A DNA stretch of 64,000 bases from Rhynochetos jubatus (GCA_027574665.1 CM050648.1:142910175-142974174); one strand, 5' to 3'; numbered from the stretch's first letter, positions 42,700-54,633 are shown. The notes: generated by a model not told the origin, from the letters alone. Numbers and translations are program-made.

Positions 42700-42901
42700 G
42701 GGCAACACCAGCATGGCTGGTCAAACTAAAGCGTAATCTGGCCCGTGGACTTCCACACGGCCAAACCACTCAACCTCTTCCAGCACGTGGCACCGGATCC
42801 CGCCGCCCACGCCGAGGCACTGCACGACATTGTACAGCTGTGAGGTCGCTCAGCAGTCTGCTGATCTGCGGACGCTGAAAGGTCTTCAGGCACAGAGCTG
42901 T
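42700..42901 (+). pseudogene. ITPRIPL1-like 3' relic, unit 10
   Basis: Same relic; frame from 42733, stop at 42841. Confidence 0.78.
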
Positions 42902-43700
42902 GTTTGTGAGGCTCACGGCTGACGGCAGACGACAACTTCACACCACAGGGAAAGAGAGTGGAGACTATGGCGGCCACAAAGGAGATTTTCACGCTGCTTT
43001 CTCTTCCCACTGCCACGACGGTGGTGGTGAACTCAGAGGGGCCGAGAAGCTCCCTGGCCGCTCCGGCTGGGCCGGGACCAAGCGAGAGGCACTGCGGATG
43101 TGCCTGCCTGTGCTCAGCGGGGCCCCGGTGGAGAACCTGCCGCTCCCAGACGCTCCCCAGGGAGTTACTGCTGCACGACGGGACATGCTGGACACGGAGA
43201 AGACAGTGCTCTGTCGGCAGTGGGAGCTGCCCACTGGGACAACTCCCCCCGCACCCCGTCATCACCCCTGGGAAACGTCTCTTTGGAAGCAACGTCCTCC
43301 GGCACTAGCACAGCAGGGACAGAGATCCTGCCATGCAGAGGGCCCATCCTGCCACCAGGATATACACCGTCACCCACCCGGCGCAGCCATGAAGGCAGCA
43401 AGAGCACAAACGCGAGCTCAGAGGTCAGCACCAAGGGAGCTGATCCCATCTCACAGGACGGGATGTCAAAGAGGAAAGCACCCACGGGACATGTCACCCA
43501 ATCTGGCGTTTGGAAAGGGTTGGGTGGGGCTTCTGTCTGTTCTGAAAAGACAGGCCCTGGCAGCCCTGTCCTGCCGGGTGGGTCCGTACCTTGGGGGTGT
43601 CAGGGCTTTGGCTGCCTGGACCAGCTGTGGGTCGCTGGGCCTGTGTGGGGCCGAAGGCCGGGGCTGGTTGGCGGGCGTGCCTGTGATGCGCTCTGGCGCC
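42902..43700. other. GC-rich spacer upstream of the copy 11 promoter
   Basis: Same spacer, GGCAGCAAG form. No gene seen. Confidence 0.5.
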
Positions 43701-44074
43701 TGTGACATCACTGAGACGAGTCACAATGGGGGGAGGTATAAAGGGCAGCAGCGGGCAGTGCTGCCCCAGTACGGCCTAGGCCAGCGGTGAGTGCGCACGC
43801 GGAGGGAGGCTGGGCTGGATAGGGCCGGGGCAGAAATGCGGGGTCCCGGGGCTGGGTTCTCTCCCTGCATCCAGGGCCCAGCCGCTCGTGGCAGCGGCTC
43901 AGGCAGGGCACGGTGCTGCTGCTGATGGGCCTGGGAGCAGGGCTTGCTGCCTCCCAGCTGCCTCACCCCCTCTCCTACCTGCCCCCAGCTCCCTGCGGCT
44001 CCATTCCCACTCCCCCCGCTGCCAGCTCCCTCCCTTCCATCCCCACTGAACCCCTTCTCTCCCTCCTCCTGCAG
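43701..44074 (+). promoter_or_regulatory. TATA promoter, exon 1 and intron of copy 11
   Basis: TATAAAG at 43737-43743; intron 43787-44074. Unchanged core elements. Confidence 0.77.
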
Positions 44075-44077
44075 GCT

Positions 44078-45565
44078 ATGGCTGCCCCAAAAATCCTCAC
44101 CATGCTGCAAACCATCCTACAAAATGTGCAGATGGTTGGGGAGGAGCTGGATGAGGCCACGCACAAGTGCATGCAGCAGCATGCGGAGCAGCTGGGCCAG
44201 GAGATGACTCGGCTGCTGCACGAGCTGGAGCAGAGCGGCTTTGCCTGGCGTGCCCTGCTCTTTGCTCCCTTGCAGCACTGGCAGTTCTGGACGGTTGCTG
44301 GAGTCCTGCTCCTGCTCTTCGGGCTCTGCTGGTGGCTCAGGAGAAGAAGCTATGAGCCAGACAGAAGGAGGGCAGAGCAAAGCTGCAGCAGCAACACACA
44401 AGAGGAGGTTGAAGTACATGAAGTAGATTCTGAGGATGCTCTGGGCAGGAGTTTTGCAAAGCGCATCCCGTGGCCAGTGCAGAACCTGGCCTACAGGAGC
44501 CGGGTGATGGAGGAGCTGGCAGGCGACCTCCTCCGTGTCTTCCACCTGTATTTCTCTGGCAGTTTCTTCCCGGTGCTGCAGCCTGTCATCAGGGTGGGCA
44601 GCACCTTCGAAGGCTGGAGTCCCCGTGAGGAGGATGCTCGCTACCGCCTGCTCCTGCCCCTGCAGCCCCCCCGCGGGCACGCCTTCCGCCTGGAGCTGGG
44701 CACTGCGGGGGAGATGCCCGCAAAGGACTCCCGTGTCCGTGTGGCGCTGGAGTGCATCTGCAGGAGGCCGGAGCTGGTGGATGACACGCTGTGCTTCCTC
44801 CACCACCCCGAGGAAGAGCTGAGGGAAAATCAGGCTCCCAGCCTCCTACACACCCTCTGCACTGGCTCCTACCTGGATGCGCAGAAAACTGCCCGCTGGT
44901 TCCAGGACACTGTGAGGTCAGCCTGGGGGGTGGTGCCTCTGTCGCGTCTCTACAAAATGAACCTGCTGCCCTCCAGCCGCTCCTGCAAGATGCAGCTGAT
45001 AAGCACCTCCGGCAGAAGCCTCTTCGCTGAGATAATATTCGGGGTACAGCTAGGCGTCTCGGACATCTTCCTCAGCAGCCAGCCTGCAGAGCCCGGCTTG
45101 ATCCCAAGCACAAGGTGGCCGCAGAGCTGTGTCGTGGCAGAGGCAAAGTTCTTCAGGGTGATGGCCAGGCAGGCCCCACGTGACAGCTTCCACCTCAAAT
45201 GCCTGCAGATCTGCGCCCGCATCCTGGAGGGCACAGCCTTTTCCACCTACACCTTCAAGACGGCTGTGATGCACCTACTGACCACCACACCCCTGTCAGA
45301 CTGGCGCCGGAGGCATTTCATGCTGCGGCTGGAGGATATCATGCGGTACCTGGACGACTGCCTGAAGGAGAAACGCCTCAACCACTTCTTCTTTGGCAAT
45401 GAGCATGTGCCCGAGGAGATAATCTTGCCCCCGGCCTTCCCAACGGCCGAACCGCCCAACCTCTTCCAGCACCTGGCGCAGGATCCGGCTGCCCACGCCA
45501 GGGCGATGACGGAGTTCGATGAGCTGCAAAACCGGCTCACGAGCCTGCTGTTCTATGGACGCTGA
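44078..45565 (+). CDS. ITPRIPL1: ITPRIPL1-like protein, copy 11
   Basis: Intact 495-codon frame with M157L but the common M362. It therefore shares the 5' half of the coding variation with copies 9 and 10 and the 3' half with copies 12 and 13, as expected if exchange tracts end inside the gene. A silent CTA at L400 is private. Confidence 0.88.
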   Translation: MAAPKILTMLQTILQNVQMVGEELDEATHKCMQQHAEQLGQEMTRLLHELEQSGFAWRALLFAPLQHWQFWTVAGVLLLLFGLCWWLRRRSYEPDRRRAEQSCSSNTQEEVEVHEVDSEDALGRSFAKRIPWPVQNLAYRSRVMEELAGDLLRVFHLYFSGSFFPVLQPVIRVGSTFEGWSPREEDARYRLLLPLQPPRGHAFRLELGTAGEMPAKDSRVRVALECICRRPELVDDTLCFLHHPEEELRENQAPSLLHTLCTGSYLDAQKTARWFQDTVRSAWGVVPLSRLYKMNLLPSSRSCKMQLISTSGRSLFAEIIFGVQLGVSDIFLSSQPAEPGLIPSTRWPQSCVVAEAKFFRVMARQAPRDSFHLKCLQICARILEGTAFSTYTFKTAVMHLLTTTPLSDWRRRHFMLRLEDIMRYLDDCLKEKRLNHFFFGNEHVPEEIILPPAFPTAEPPNLFQHLAQDPAAHARAMTEFDELQNRLTSLLFYGR

Positions 45566-45820
45566 AAGGGGTCTTCACGCCCAGAGCTGGCGCCGCAGAA
45601 CCGAGCACGCAGGATACAGAGAAGACACTGCTCACGCAGCAGCGGGAATTGCTGCCACACCTTTCCTCCACAGCAAACGCACCCTGTGGGGAGTGGGACA
45701 CGATGCAGCTGAAGAGTCTGTTGCGAGGAGGCTCGTGACAGAGAAACCTGTTACCACCTGGACAGCCACCTCCCGCTCCCCTTCCATTCCGCCGGGAGTT
45801 CTACTCCAGGCAAAGTCGAC

Positions 45821-45866
45821 CATAAATGTTGTGTTTGAACAAATGCTGCGCCTGTGAGTGTCCGTG
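45821..45866 (+). terminator. Polyadenylation signal of copy 11
   Basis: CATAAA at 45821-45826; unchanged. Confidence 0.65.
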
Positions 45867-46140
45867 CATCCCTTTGTCGGGGACCGCGGGCATAGGCCGC
45901 TGACTCCTCAGCTGCCGCAGAGTCCGGGCGCATTTTGCGGAAGAGCTGACGTGGCGGCTCTGGTTTCACTGGTTCTGTAACTAAGGCTCCCCCGCCCGTG
46001 CGTGCTCCTGCGTTGGGGCAGTCGGAATCATTTGTCACCCTCCACAGCTGTGCACGTTGCCCGTGTGCCGAAGGGCGCCTGAAGCATCTTCCTTGGGAAC
46101 CATACGCAAACCGAGCCCCAGCGCGAGAGCACAGCGCCGG

Positions 46141-46591
46141 CTCCTACCAGTAGGAGTGTTTGTACCGATGCAAGGCCTCTTCCAGTTTCTGATGCTGGGC
46201 CTGTGTTCCCAGCTTTCTCGCTACAAGGAGCTGGGAGGGGGCACAGTGCGGACAGCTGACCCAAAGTGGCCAAAGGGGTACTTCGTTCCATAAAAACGTC
46301 ACGCTCAGTACATACGCTGGGGGTGGGCCAGGGAGCCGTGGTGGTTGGTTGGTTTTCTTGTTCGTGCTCTCGCTCGTGGGGCTCGCTCGGACTCTGGTAC
46401 GATCCGTCTCAGGCTCTCGCTCTCTGGCTCTGACTACTCGGGACCTGGCTGGGCATCGGTCTGCGGGTGGTGAGCAGCTGTATCGTGTGTTTTGTTTTCC
46501 GCCGCTTTCATTACATGCTCTGAGTAGCAGTGGTAGCATTAGTTTAATGACATTGTTATTTTTATTAATATCACTGCTTCACCCGTTTAGG
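46141..46591 (-). mobile_element. ERV LTR remnant, unit 11
   Basis: Same remnant. It has GTACATAC and TCCGTCTC but GCCGTGG between them, a mosaic combination not seen in any other unit here. Confidence 0.62.
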
Positions 46592-46720
46592 TTCAATTAT
46601 ACGATTGTTCTTATCTCGACCCCTGAGTTTCCTTGTCTTTTCCTCCCGTTCTTCTCCACCAGGCGACGGGGAAGGTGAGTGAGTGGCTGCGTGGTGTTTG
46701 CTTGCTGGCTGGGGTTAAAA

Positions 46721-46922
46721 GGGCAACACCAGCATGGCTGGTCAAACTAAAGCGTAATCTGGCCCGTGGACTTCCACACGGCCAAACCACTCAACCTCTT
46801 CCAGCACGTGGCACCGGATCCCGCCGCCCACGCCGAGGCACTGCACGACATTGTACAGCTGTGAGGTCGCTCAGCAGTCTGCTGATCTGCGGACGCTGAA
46901 AGGTCTTCAGGCACAGAGCTGT
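46721..46922 (+). pseudogene. ITPRIPL1-like 3' relic, unit 11
   Basis: Same relic; frame from 46754, stop at 46862. Confidence 0.78.
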
Positions 46923-47721
46923 GTTTGTGAGGCTCACGGCTGACGGCAGACGACAACTTCACACCACAGGGAAAGAGAGTGGAGACTATGGCGGCCACAA
47001 AGGAGATTTTCACGCTGCTTTCTCTTCCCACTGCCACGACGGTGGTGGTGAACTCAGAGGGGCCGAGAAGCTCCCTGGCCGCTCCGGCTGGGCCGGGACC
47101 AAGCGAGAGGCACTGCGGATGTGCCTGCCTGTGCTCAGCGGGGCCCCGGTGGAGAACCTGCCGCTCCCAGACGCTCCCCAGGGAGTTACTGCTGCACGAC
47201 GGGACATGCTGGACACGGAGAAGACAGTGCTCTGTCGGCAGTGGGAGCTGCCCACTGGGACAACTCCCCCCGCACCCCGTCATCACCCCTGGGAAACGTC
47301 TCTTTGGAAGCAACGTCCTCCGGCACTAGCACAGCAGGGACAGAGATCCTGCCATGCAGAGGGCCCATCCTGCCACCAGGATATACACCGTCACCCACCC
47401 GGCGCAGCCATGAAGGCAGCAAGAGCACAAACGCGAGCTCAGAGGTCAGCACCAAGGGAGCTGATCCCATCTCACAGGACGGGATGTCAAAGAGGAAAGC
47501 ACCCACGGGACATGTCACCCAATCTGGCGTTTGGAAAGGGTTGGGTGGGGCTTCTGTCTGTTCTGAAAAGACAGGCCCTGGCAGCCCTGTCCTGCCGGGT
47601 GGGTCCGTACCTTGGGGGTGTCAGGGCTTTGGCTGCCTGGACCAGCTGTGGGTCGCTGGGCCTGTGTGGGGCCGAAGGCCGGGGCTGGTTGGCGGGCGTG
47701 CCTGTGATGCGCTCTGGCGCC
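46923..47721. other. GC-rich spacer upstream of the copy 12 promoter
   Basis: Same spacer, GGCAGCAAG form. No gene seen. Confidence 0.5.
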
Positions 47722-48095
47722 TGTGACATCACTGAGACGAGTCACAATGGGGGGAGGTATAAAGGGCAGCAGCGGGCAGTGCTGCCCCAGTACGGCCTAG
47801 GCCAGCGGTGAGTGCGCACGCGGAGGGAGGCTGGGCTGGATAGGGCCGGGGCAGAAATGCGGGGTCCCGGGGCTGGGTTCTCTCCCTGCATCCAGGGCCC
47901 AGCCGCTCGTGGCAGCGGCTCAGGCAGGGCACGGTGCTGCTGCTGATGGGCCTGGGAGCAGGGCTTGCTGCCTCCCAGCTGCCTCACCCCCTCTCCTACC
48001 TGCCCCCAGCTCCCTGCGGCTCCATTCCCACTCCCCCCGCTGCCAGCTCCCTCCCTTCCATCCCCACTGAACCCCTTCTCTCCCTCCTCCTGCAG
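47722..48095 (+). promoter_or_regulatory. TATA promoter, exon 1 and intron of copy 12
   Basis: TATAAAG at 47758-47764; intron 47808-48095. Unchanged core elements. Confidence 0.77.
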
Positions 48096-48098
48096 GCT

Positions 48099-49586
48099 AT
48101 GGCTGCCCCAAAAATCCTCACCATGCTGCAAACCATCCTACAAAATGTGCAGATGGTTGGGGAGGAGCTGGATGAGGCCACGCACAAGTGCATGCAGCAG
48201 CATGCGGAGCAGCTGGGCCAGGAGATGACTCGGCTGCTGCACGAGCTGGAGCAGAGCGGCTTTGCCTGGCGTGCCCTGCTCTTTGCTCCCTTGCAGCACT
48301 GGCAGTTCTGGACGGTTGCTGGAGTCCTGCTCCTGCTCTTCGGGCTCTGCTGGTGGCTCAGGAGAAGAAGCTATGAGCCAGACAGAAGGAGGGCAGAGCA
48401 AAGCTGCAGCAGCAACACACAAGAGGAGGTTGAAGTACATGAAGTAGATTCTGAGGATGCTCTGGGCAGGAGTTTTGCAAAGCGCATCCCGTGGCCAGTG
48501 CAGAACCTGGCCTACAGGAGCCGGGTGATGGAGGAGCTGGCAGGCGACCTCCTCCGTGTCTTCCACATGTATTTCTCTGGCAGTTTCTTCCCGGTGCTGC
48601 AGCCTGTCATCAGGGTGGGCAGCACCTTCGAAGGCTGGAGTCCCCGTGAGGAGGATGCTCGCTACCGCCTGCTCCTGCCCCTGCAGCCCCCCCGCGGGCA
48701 CGCCTTCCGCCTGGAGCTGGGCACTGCGGGGGAGATGCCCGCAAAGGACTCCCGTGTCCGTGTGGCGCTGGAGTGCATCTGCAGGAGGCCGGAGCTGGTG
48801 GATGACACGCTGTGCTTCCTCCACCACCCCGAGGAAGAGCTGAGGGAAAATCAGGCTCCCAGCCTCCTACACACCCTCTGCACTGGCTCCTACCTGGATG
48901 CGCAGAAAACTGCCCGCTGGTTCCAGGACACTGTGAGGTCAGCCTGGGGGGTGGTGCCTCTGTCGCGTCTCTACAAAATGAACCTGCTGCCCTCCAGCCG
49001 CTCCTGCAAGATGCAGCTGATAAGCACCTCCGGCAGAAGCCTCTTCGCTAAGATAATATTCGGGGTACAGCTAGGCGTCTCGGACATCTTCCTCAGCAGC
49101 CAGCCTGCAGAGCCCGGCTTGATCCCAAGCACAAGGTGGCCGCAGAGCTGTGTCGTGGCAGAGGCAAAGTTCTTCAGGGTGATGGCCAGGCAGGCCCCAC
49201 GTGACAGCTTCCACCTCAAATGCCTGCAGATCTGCGCCCGCATCCTGGAGGGCACAGCCTTTTCCACCTACACCTTCAAGACGGCTGTGATGCACCTCCT
49301 GACCACCACACCCCTGTCAGACTGGCGCCGGAGGCATTTCATGCTGCGGCTGGAGGATATCATGCGGTACCTGGACGACTGCCTGAAGGAGAAACGCCTC
49401 AACCACTTCTTCTTTGGCAATGAGCATGTGCCCGAGGAGATAATCTTGCCCTCGGCCTTCCCAACGGCCGAACCGCCCAACCTCTTCCAGCACCTGGCGC
49501 AGGATCCGGCTGCCCACGCCAGGGCGATGACGGAGTTCGATGAGCTGCAAAACCGGCTCACGAGCCTGCTGTTCTATGGACGCTGA
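48099..49586 (+). CDS. ITPRIPL1: ITPRIPL1-like protein, copy 12
   Basis: Intact 495-codon frame with two private substitutions: E318K (AAG at 49050), a charge reversal in a beta strand of the Mab-21 core, and P452S (TCG at 49452) in the proline-rich link before the conserved NLFQHL motif. Neither breaks the reading frame. Confidence 0.87.
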   Translation: MAAPKILTMLQTILQNVQMVGEELDEATHKCMQQHAEQLGQEMTRLLHELEQSGFAWRALLFAPLQHWQFWTVAGVLLLLFGLCWWLRRRSYEPDRRRAEQSCSSNTQEEVEVHEVDSEDALGRSFAKRIPWPVQNLAYRSRVMEELAGDLLRVFHMYFSGSFFPVLQPVIRVGSTFEGWSPREEDARYRLLLPLQPPRGHAFRLELGTAGEMPAKDSRVRVALECICRRPELVDDTLCFLHHPEEELRENQAPSLLHTLCTGSYLDAQKTARWFQDTVRSAWGVVPLSRLYKMNLLPSSRSCKMQLISTSGRSLFAKIIFGVQLGVSDIFLSSQPAEPGLIPSTRWPQSCVVAEAKFFRVMARQAPRDSFHLKCLQICARILEGTAFSTYTFKTAVMHLLTTTPLSDWRRRHFMLRLEDIMRYLDDCLKEKRLNHFFFGNEHVPEEIILPSAFPTAEPPNLFQHLAQDPAAHARAMTEFDELQNRLTSLLFYGR

Positions 49587-49841
49587 AAGGGGTCTTCACG
49601 CCCAGAGCTGGCGCCGCAGAACCGAGCACGCAGGATACAGAGAAGACACTGCTCACGCAGCAGCGGGAATTGCTGCCACACCTTTCCTCCACAGCAAACG
49701 CACCCTGTGGGGAGTGGGACACGATGCAGCTGAAGAGTCTGTTGCGAGGAGGCTCGTGACAGAGAAACCTGTTACCACCTGGACAGCCACCTCCCGCTCC
49801 CCTTCCATTCCGCCGGGAGTTCTACTCCAGGCAAAGTCGAC

Positions 49842-49887
49842 CATAAATGTTGTGTTTGAACAAATGCTGCGCCTGTGAGTGTCCGTG
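49842..49887 (+). terminator. Polyadenylation signal of copy 12
   Basis: CATAAA at 49842-49847; unchanged. Confidence 0.65.
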
Positions 49888-50161
49888 CATCCCTTTGTCG
49901 GGGACCGCGGGCATAGGCCGCTGACTCCTCAGCTGCCGCAGAGTCCGGGCGCATTTTGCGGAAGAGCTGACGTGGCGGCTCTGGTTTCACTGGTTCTGTA
50001 ACTAAGGCTCCCCCGCCCGTGCGTGCTCCTGCGTTGGGGCAGTCGGAATCATTTGTCACCCTCCACAGCTGTGCACGTTGCCCGTGTGCCGAAGGGCGCC
50101 TGAAGCATCTTCCTTGGGAACCATACGCAAACCGAGCCCCAGCGCGAGAGCACAGCGCCGG

Positions 50162-50612
50162 CTCCTACCAGTAGGAGTGTTTGTACCGATGCAAGGCCTC
50201 TTCCAGTTTCTGATGCTGGGCCTGTGTTCCCAGCTTTCTCGCTACAAGGAGCTGGGAGGGGGCACAGTGCGGACAGCTGACCCAAAGTGGCCAAAGGGGT
50301 ACTTCGTTCCATAAAAACGTCACGCTCAGGATATACGCTGGGGGTGGGCCAGGGAGCCGTGGTGGTTGGTTGGTTTTCTTGTTCGTGCTCTCGCTTGTGG
50401 GGCTCGCTCGGACTCTGGTACGATCTGTCTCAGGCTCTCGCTCTCTGGCTCTGACTACTCGGGACCTGGCTGGGCATCGGTCTGCGGGTGGTGAGCAGCT
50501 GTATCGTGTGTTTTGTTTTCCGCCGCTTTCATTACATGCTCTGAGTAGCAGTGGTAGCATTAGTTTAATGACATTGTTATTTTTATTAATATCACTGCTT
50601 CACCCGTTTAGG
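50162..50612 (-). mobile_element. ERV LTR remnant, unit 12
   Basis: Same remnant, GGATATAC / GCCGTGG / TCTGTCTC haplotype, with a private C to T (TCGCTTGTGG near 50396). Confidence 0.62.
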
Positions 50613-50741
50613 TTCAATTATACGATTGTTCTTATCTCGACCCCTGAGTTTCCTTGTCTTTTCCTCCCGTTCTTCTCCACCAGGCGACGGGGAAGGTGAG
50701 TGAGTGGCTGCGTGGTGTTTGCTTGCTGGCTGGGGTTAAAA

Positions 50742-50943
50742 GGGCAACACCAGCATGGCTGGTCAAACTAAAGCGTAATCTGGCCCGTGGACTTCCACAC
50801 GGCCAAACCACTCAACCTCTTCCAGCACGTGGCACCGGATCCCGCCGCCCACGCTGAGGCACTGCACGACATTGTACAGCTGTGAGGTCGCTCAGCAGTC
50901 TGCTGATCTGCGGACGCTGAAAGGTCTTCAGGCACAGAGCTGT
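50742..50943 (+). pseudogene. ITPRIPL1-like 3' relic, unit 12
   Basis: Same relic; stop at 50883. A private C to T (CACGCTGAGG near 50855) is silent in the relic frame. Confidence 0.78.
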
Positions 50944-51742
50944 GTTTGTGAGGCTCACGGCTGACGGCAGACGACAACTTCACACCACAGGGAAAGAGAG
51001 TGGAGACTATGGCGGCCACAAAGGAGATTTTCACGCTGCTTTCTCTTCCCACTGCCACGACGGTGGTGGTGAACTCAGAGGGGCCGAGAAGCTCCCTGGC
51101 CGCTCCGGCTGGGCCGGGACCAAGCGAGAGGCACTGCGGATGTGCCTGCCTGTGCTCAGCGGGGCCCCGGTGGAGAACCTGCCGCTCCCAGACGCTCCCC
51201 AGGGAGTTACTGCTGCACGACGGGACATGCTGGACACGGAGAAGACAGTGCTCTGTCGGCAGTGGGAGCTGCCCACTGGGACAACTCCCCCCGCACCCCG
51301 TCATCACCCCTGGGAAACGTCTCTTTGGAAGCAACGTCCTCCGGCACTAGCACAGCAGGGACAGAGATCCTGCCATGCAGAGGGCCCATCCTGCCACCAG
51401 GATATACACCGTCACCCACCCGGCGCAGCCATGAAGGCACCAAGAGCACCAACGCGAGCTCAGAGGTCAGCACCAAGGGAGCTGATCCCATCTCACAGGA
51501 CGGGATGTCAAAGAGGAAAGCACCCACGGGACATGTCACCCAATCTGGCGTTTGGAAAGGGTTGGGTGGGGCTTCTGTCTGTTCTGAAAAGACAGGCCCT
51601 GGCAGCCCTGTCCTGCCGGGTGGGTCCGTACCTTGGGGGTGTCAGGGCTTTGGCTGCCTGGACCAGCTGTGGGTCGCTGGGCCTGTGTGGGGCCGAAGGC
51701 CGGGGCTGGTTGGCGGGCGTGCCTGTGATGCGCTCTGGCGCC
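50944..51742. other. GC-rich spacer upstream of the copy 13 promoter
   Basis: Same spacer, GGCACCAAG plus AGCACCAACG (near 51445), shared only with unit 6, six units away. Confidence 0.5.
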
Positions 51743-52116
51743 TGTGACATCACTGAGACGAGTCACAATGGGGGGAGGTATAAAGGGCAGCAGCGGGCAG
51801 TGCTGCCCCAGTACGGCCTAGGCCAGCGGTGAGTGCGCACGCGGAGGGAGGCTGGGCTGGATAGGGCCGGGGCAGAAATGCGGGGTCCCGGGGCTGGGTT
51901 CTCTCCCTGCATCCAGGGCCCAGCCGCTCGTGGCAGCGGCTCAGGCAGGGCACGGTGCTGCTGCTGATGGGCCTGGGAGCAGGGCTTGCTGCCTCCCAGC
52001 TGCCTCACCCCCTCTCCTACCTGCCCCCAGCTCCCTGCGGCTCCATTCCCACTCCCCCCGCTGCCAGCTCCCTCCCTTCCATCCCCACTGAACCCCTTCT
52101 CTCCCTCCTCCTGCAG
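51743..52116 (+). promoter_or_regulatory. TATA promoter, exon 1 and intron of copy 13
   Basis: TATAAAG at 51779-51785; intron 51829-52116. Unchanged core elements. Confidence 0.77.
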
Positions 52117-52119
52117 GCT

Positions 52120-53607
52120 ATGGCTGCCCCAAAAATCCTCACCATGCTGCAAACCATCCTACAAAATGTGCAGATGGTTGGGGAGGAGCTGGATGAGGCC
52201 ACGCACAAGTGCATGCAGCAGCATGCGGAGCAGCTGGGCCAGGAGATGACTCGGCTGCTGCACGAGCTGGAGCAGAGCGGCTTTGCCTGGCGTGCCCTGC
52301 TCTTTGCTCCCTTGCAGCACTGGCAGTTCTGGACGGTTGCTGGAGTCCTGCTCCTGCTCTTCGGGCTCTGCTGGTGGCTCAGGAGAAGAAGCTATGAGCC
52401 AGACAGAAGGAGGGCAGAGCAAAGCTGCAGCAGCAACACACAAGAGGAGGTTGAAGTACATGAAGTAGATTCTGAGGATGCTCTGGGCAGGAGTTTTGCA
52501 AAGCGCATCCCGTGGCCAGTGCAGAACCTGGCCTACAGGAGCCGGGTGATGGAGGAGCTGGCAGGCGACCTCCTCCGTGTCTTCCACATGTATTTCTCTG
52601 GCAGTTTCTTCCCGGTGCTGCAGCCTGTCATCAGGGTGGGCAGCACCTTCGAAGGCTGGAGTCCCCGTGAGGAGGATGCTCGCTACCGCCTGCTCCTGCC
52701 CCTGCAGCCCCCCCGCGGGCACGCCTTCCGCCTGGAGCTGGGCACTGCGGGGGAGATGCCCGCAAAGGACTCCCGTGTCCGTGTGGCGCTGGAGTGCATC
52801 TGCAGGAGGCCGGAGCTGGTGGATGACACGCTGTGCTTCCTCCACCACCCCGAGGAAGAGCTGAGGGAAAATCAGGCTCCCAGCCTCCTACACACCCTCT
52901 GCACTGGCTCCTACCTGGATGCGCAGAAAACTGCCCGCTGGTTCCAGGACACTGTGAGGTCAGCCTGGGGGGTGGTGCCTCTGTCGCGTCTCTACAAAAT
53001 GAACCTGCTGCCCTCCAGCCGCTCCTGCAAGATGCAGCTGATAAGCACCTCCGGCAGAAGCCTCTTCGCTGAGATAATATTCGGGGTACAGCTAGGCGTC
53101 TCGGACATCTTCCTCAGCAGCCAGCCTGCAGAGCCCGGCTTGATCCCAAGCACAAGGTGGCCGCAGAGCTGTGTCGTGGCAGAGGCAAAGTTCTTCAGGG
53201 TGATGGCCAGGCAGGCCCCACGTGACAGCTTCCACCTCAAATGCCTGCAGATCTGCGCCCGCATCCTGGAGGGCACAGCCTTTTCCACCTACACCTTCAA
53301 GACGGCTGTGATGCACCTCCTGACCACCACACCCCTGTCAGACTGGCGCCGGAGGCATTTCATGCTGCGGCTGGAGGATATCATGCGGTACCTGGACGAC
53401 TGCCTGAAGGAGAAACGCCTCAACCACTTCTTCTTTGGCAATGAGCATGTGCCCGAGGAGATAATCTTGCCCCCGGCCTTCCCAACGGCCGAACCGCCCA
53501 ACCTCTTCCAGCACCTGGCGCAGGATCCGGCTGCCCACGCCAGGGCGATGACGGAGTTCGATGAGCTGCAAAACCGGCTCACGAGCCTGCTGTTCTATGG
53601 ACGCTGA
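52120..53607 (+). CDS. ITPRIPL1: ITPRIPL1-like protein, copy 13 (consensus)
   Basis: Intact 495-codon frame encoding exactly the consensus protein, as in copies 5 and 7. It follows directly after the divergent copy 12, showing that coding variants are not graded along the array. Confidence 0.88.
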   Translation: MAAPKILTMLQTILQNVQMVGEELDEATHKCMQQHAEQLGQEMTRLLHELEQSGFAWRALLFAPLQHWQFWTVAGVLLLLFGLCWWLRRRSYEPDRRRAEQSCSSNTQEEVEVHEVDSEDALGRSFAKRIPWPVQNLAYRSRVMEELAGDLLRVFHMYFSGSFFPVLQPVIRVGSTFEGWSPREEDARYRLLLPLQPPRGHAFRLELGTAGEMPAKDSRVRVALECICRRPELVDDTLCFLHHPEEELRENQAPSLLHTLCTGSYLDAQKTARWFQDTVRSAWGVVPLSRLYKMNLLPSSRSCKMQLISTSGRSLFAEIIFGVQLGVSDIFLSSQPAEPGLIPSTRWPQSCVVAEAKFFRVMARQAPRDSFHLKCLQICARILEGTAFSTYTFKTAVMHLLTTTPLSDWRRRHFMLRLEDIMRYLDDCLKEKRLNHFFFGNEHVPEEIILPPAFPTAEPPNLFQHLAQDPAAHARAMTEFDELQNRLTSLLFYGR

Positions 53608-53862
53608 AAGGGGTCTTCACGCCCAGAGCTGGCGCCGCAGAACCGAGCACGCAGGATACAGAGAAGACACTGCTCACGCAGCAGCGGGAATTGCTGCCAC
53701 ACCTTTCCTCCACAGCAAACGCACCCTGTGGGGAGTGGGACACGATGCAGCTGAAGAGTCTGTTGCGAGGAGGCTCGTGACAGAGAAACCTGTTACCACC
53801 TGGACAGCCACCTCCCGCTCCCCTTCCATTCCGCCGGGAGTTCTACTCCAGGCAAAGTCGAC

Positions 53863-53908
53863 CATAAATGTTGTGTTTGAACAAATGCTGCGCCTGTGAG
53901 TGTCCGTG
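53863..53908 (+). terminator. Polyadenylation signal of copy 13
   Basis: CATAAA at 53863-53868 is unchanged. A private G to A near 53930 lies beyond the downstream element. Confidence 0.65.
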
Positions 53909-54182
53909 CATCCCTTTGTCGGGGACCGCAGGCATAGGCCGCTGACTCCTCAGCTGCCGCAGAGTCCGGGCGCATTTTGCGGAAGAGCTGACGTGGCGGC
54001 TCTGGTTTCACTGGTTCTGTAACTAAGGCTCCCCCGCCCGTGCGTGCTCCTGCGTTGGGGCAGTCGGAATCATTTGTCACCCTCCACAGCTGTGCACGTT
54101 GCCCGTGTGCCGAAGGGCGCCTGAAGCATCTTCCTTGGGAACCATACGCAAACCGAGCCCCAGCGCGAGAGCACAGCGCCAG

Positions 54183-54633
54183 CTCCTACCAGTAGGAGTG
54201 TTTGTACCGATGCAAGGCCTCTTCCAGTTTCTGATGCTGGGCCTGTGTTCCCAGCTTTCTCGCTACAAGGAGCTGGGAGGGGGCACAGTGCGGACAGCTG
54301 ACCCAAAGTGGCCAAAGGGGTACTTCGTTCCATAAAAACGTCACGCTCAGTACATACGCTGGGGGTGGGCCAGGGAGCCATGGTGGTTGGTTGGTTTTCT
54401 TGTTCGTGCTCTCGCTCGTGGGGCTCGCTCGGACTCTGGTACAATCCGTCTCAGGCTCTCGCTCTCTGGCTCTGACTACTCGGGACCTGGCTGGGCATCG
54501 GTCTGCGGGTGGTGAGCAGCTGTATCGTGTGTTTTGTTTTCCGCCGCTTTCATTACATGCTCTGAGTAGCAGTGGTAGCATTAGTTTAATGACATTGTTA
54601 TTTTTATTAATATCACTGCTTCACCCGTTTAGG
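54183..54633 (-). mobile_element. ERV LTR remnant, unit 13
   Basis: Same remnant, GTACATAC / GCCATGG haplotype with a private TACAATCCG near 54444. CGCCAGCTCC at its edge is shared with units 10 and 14. Confidence 0.62.
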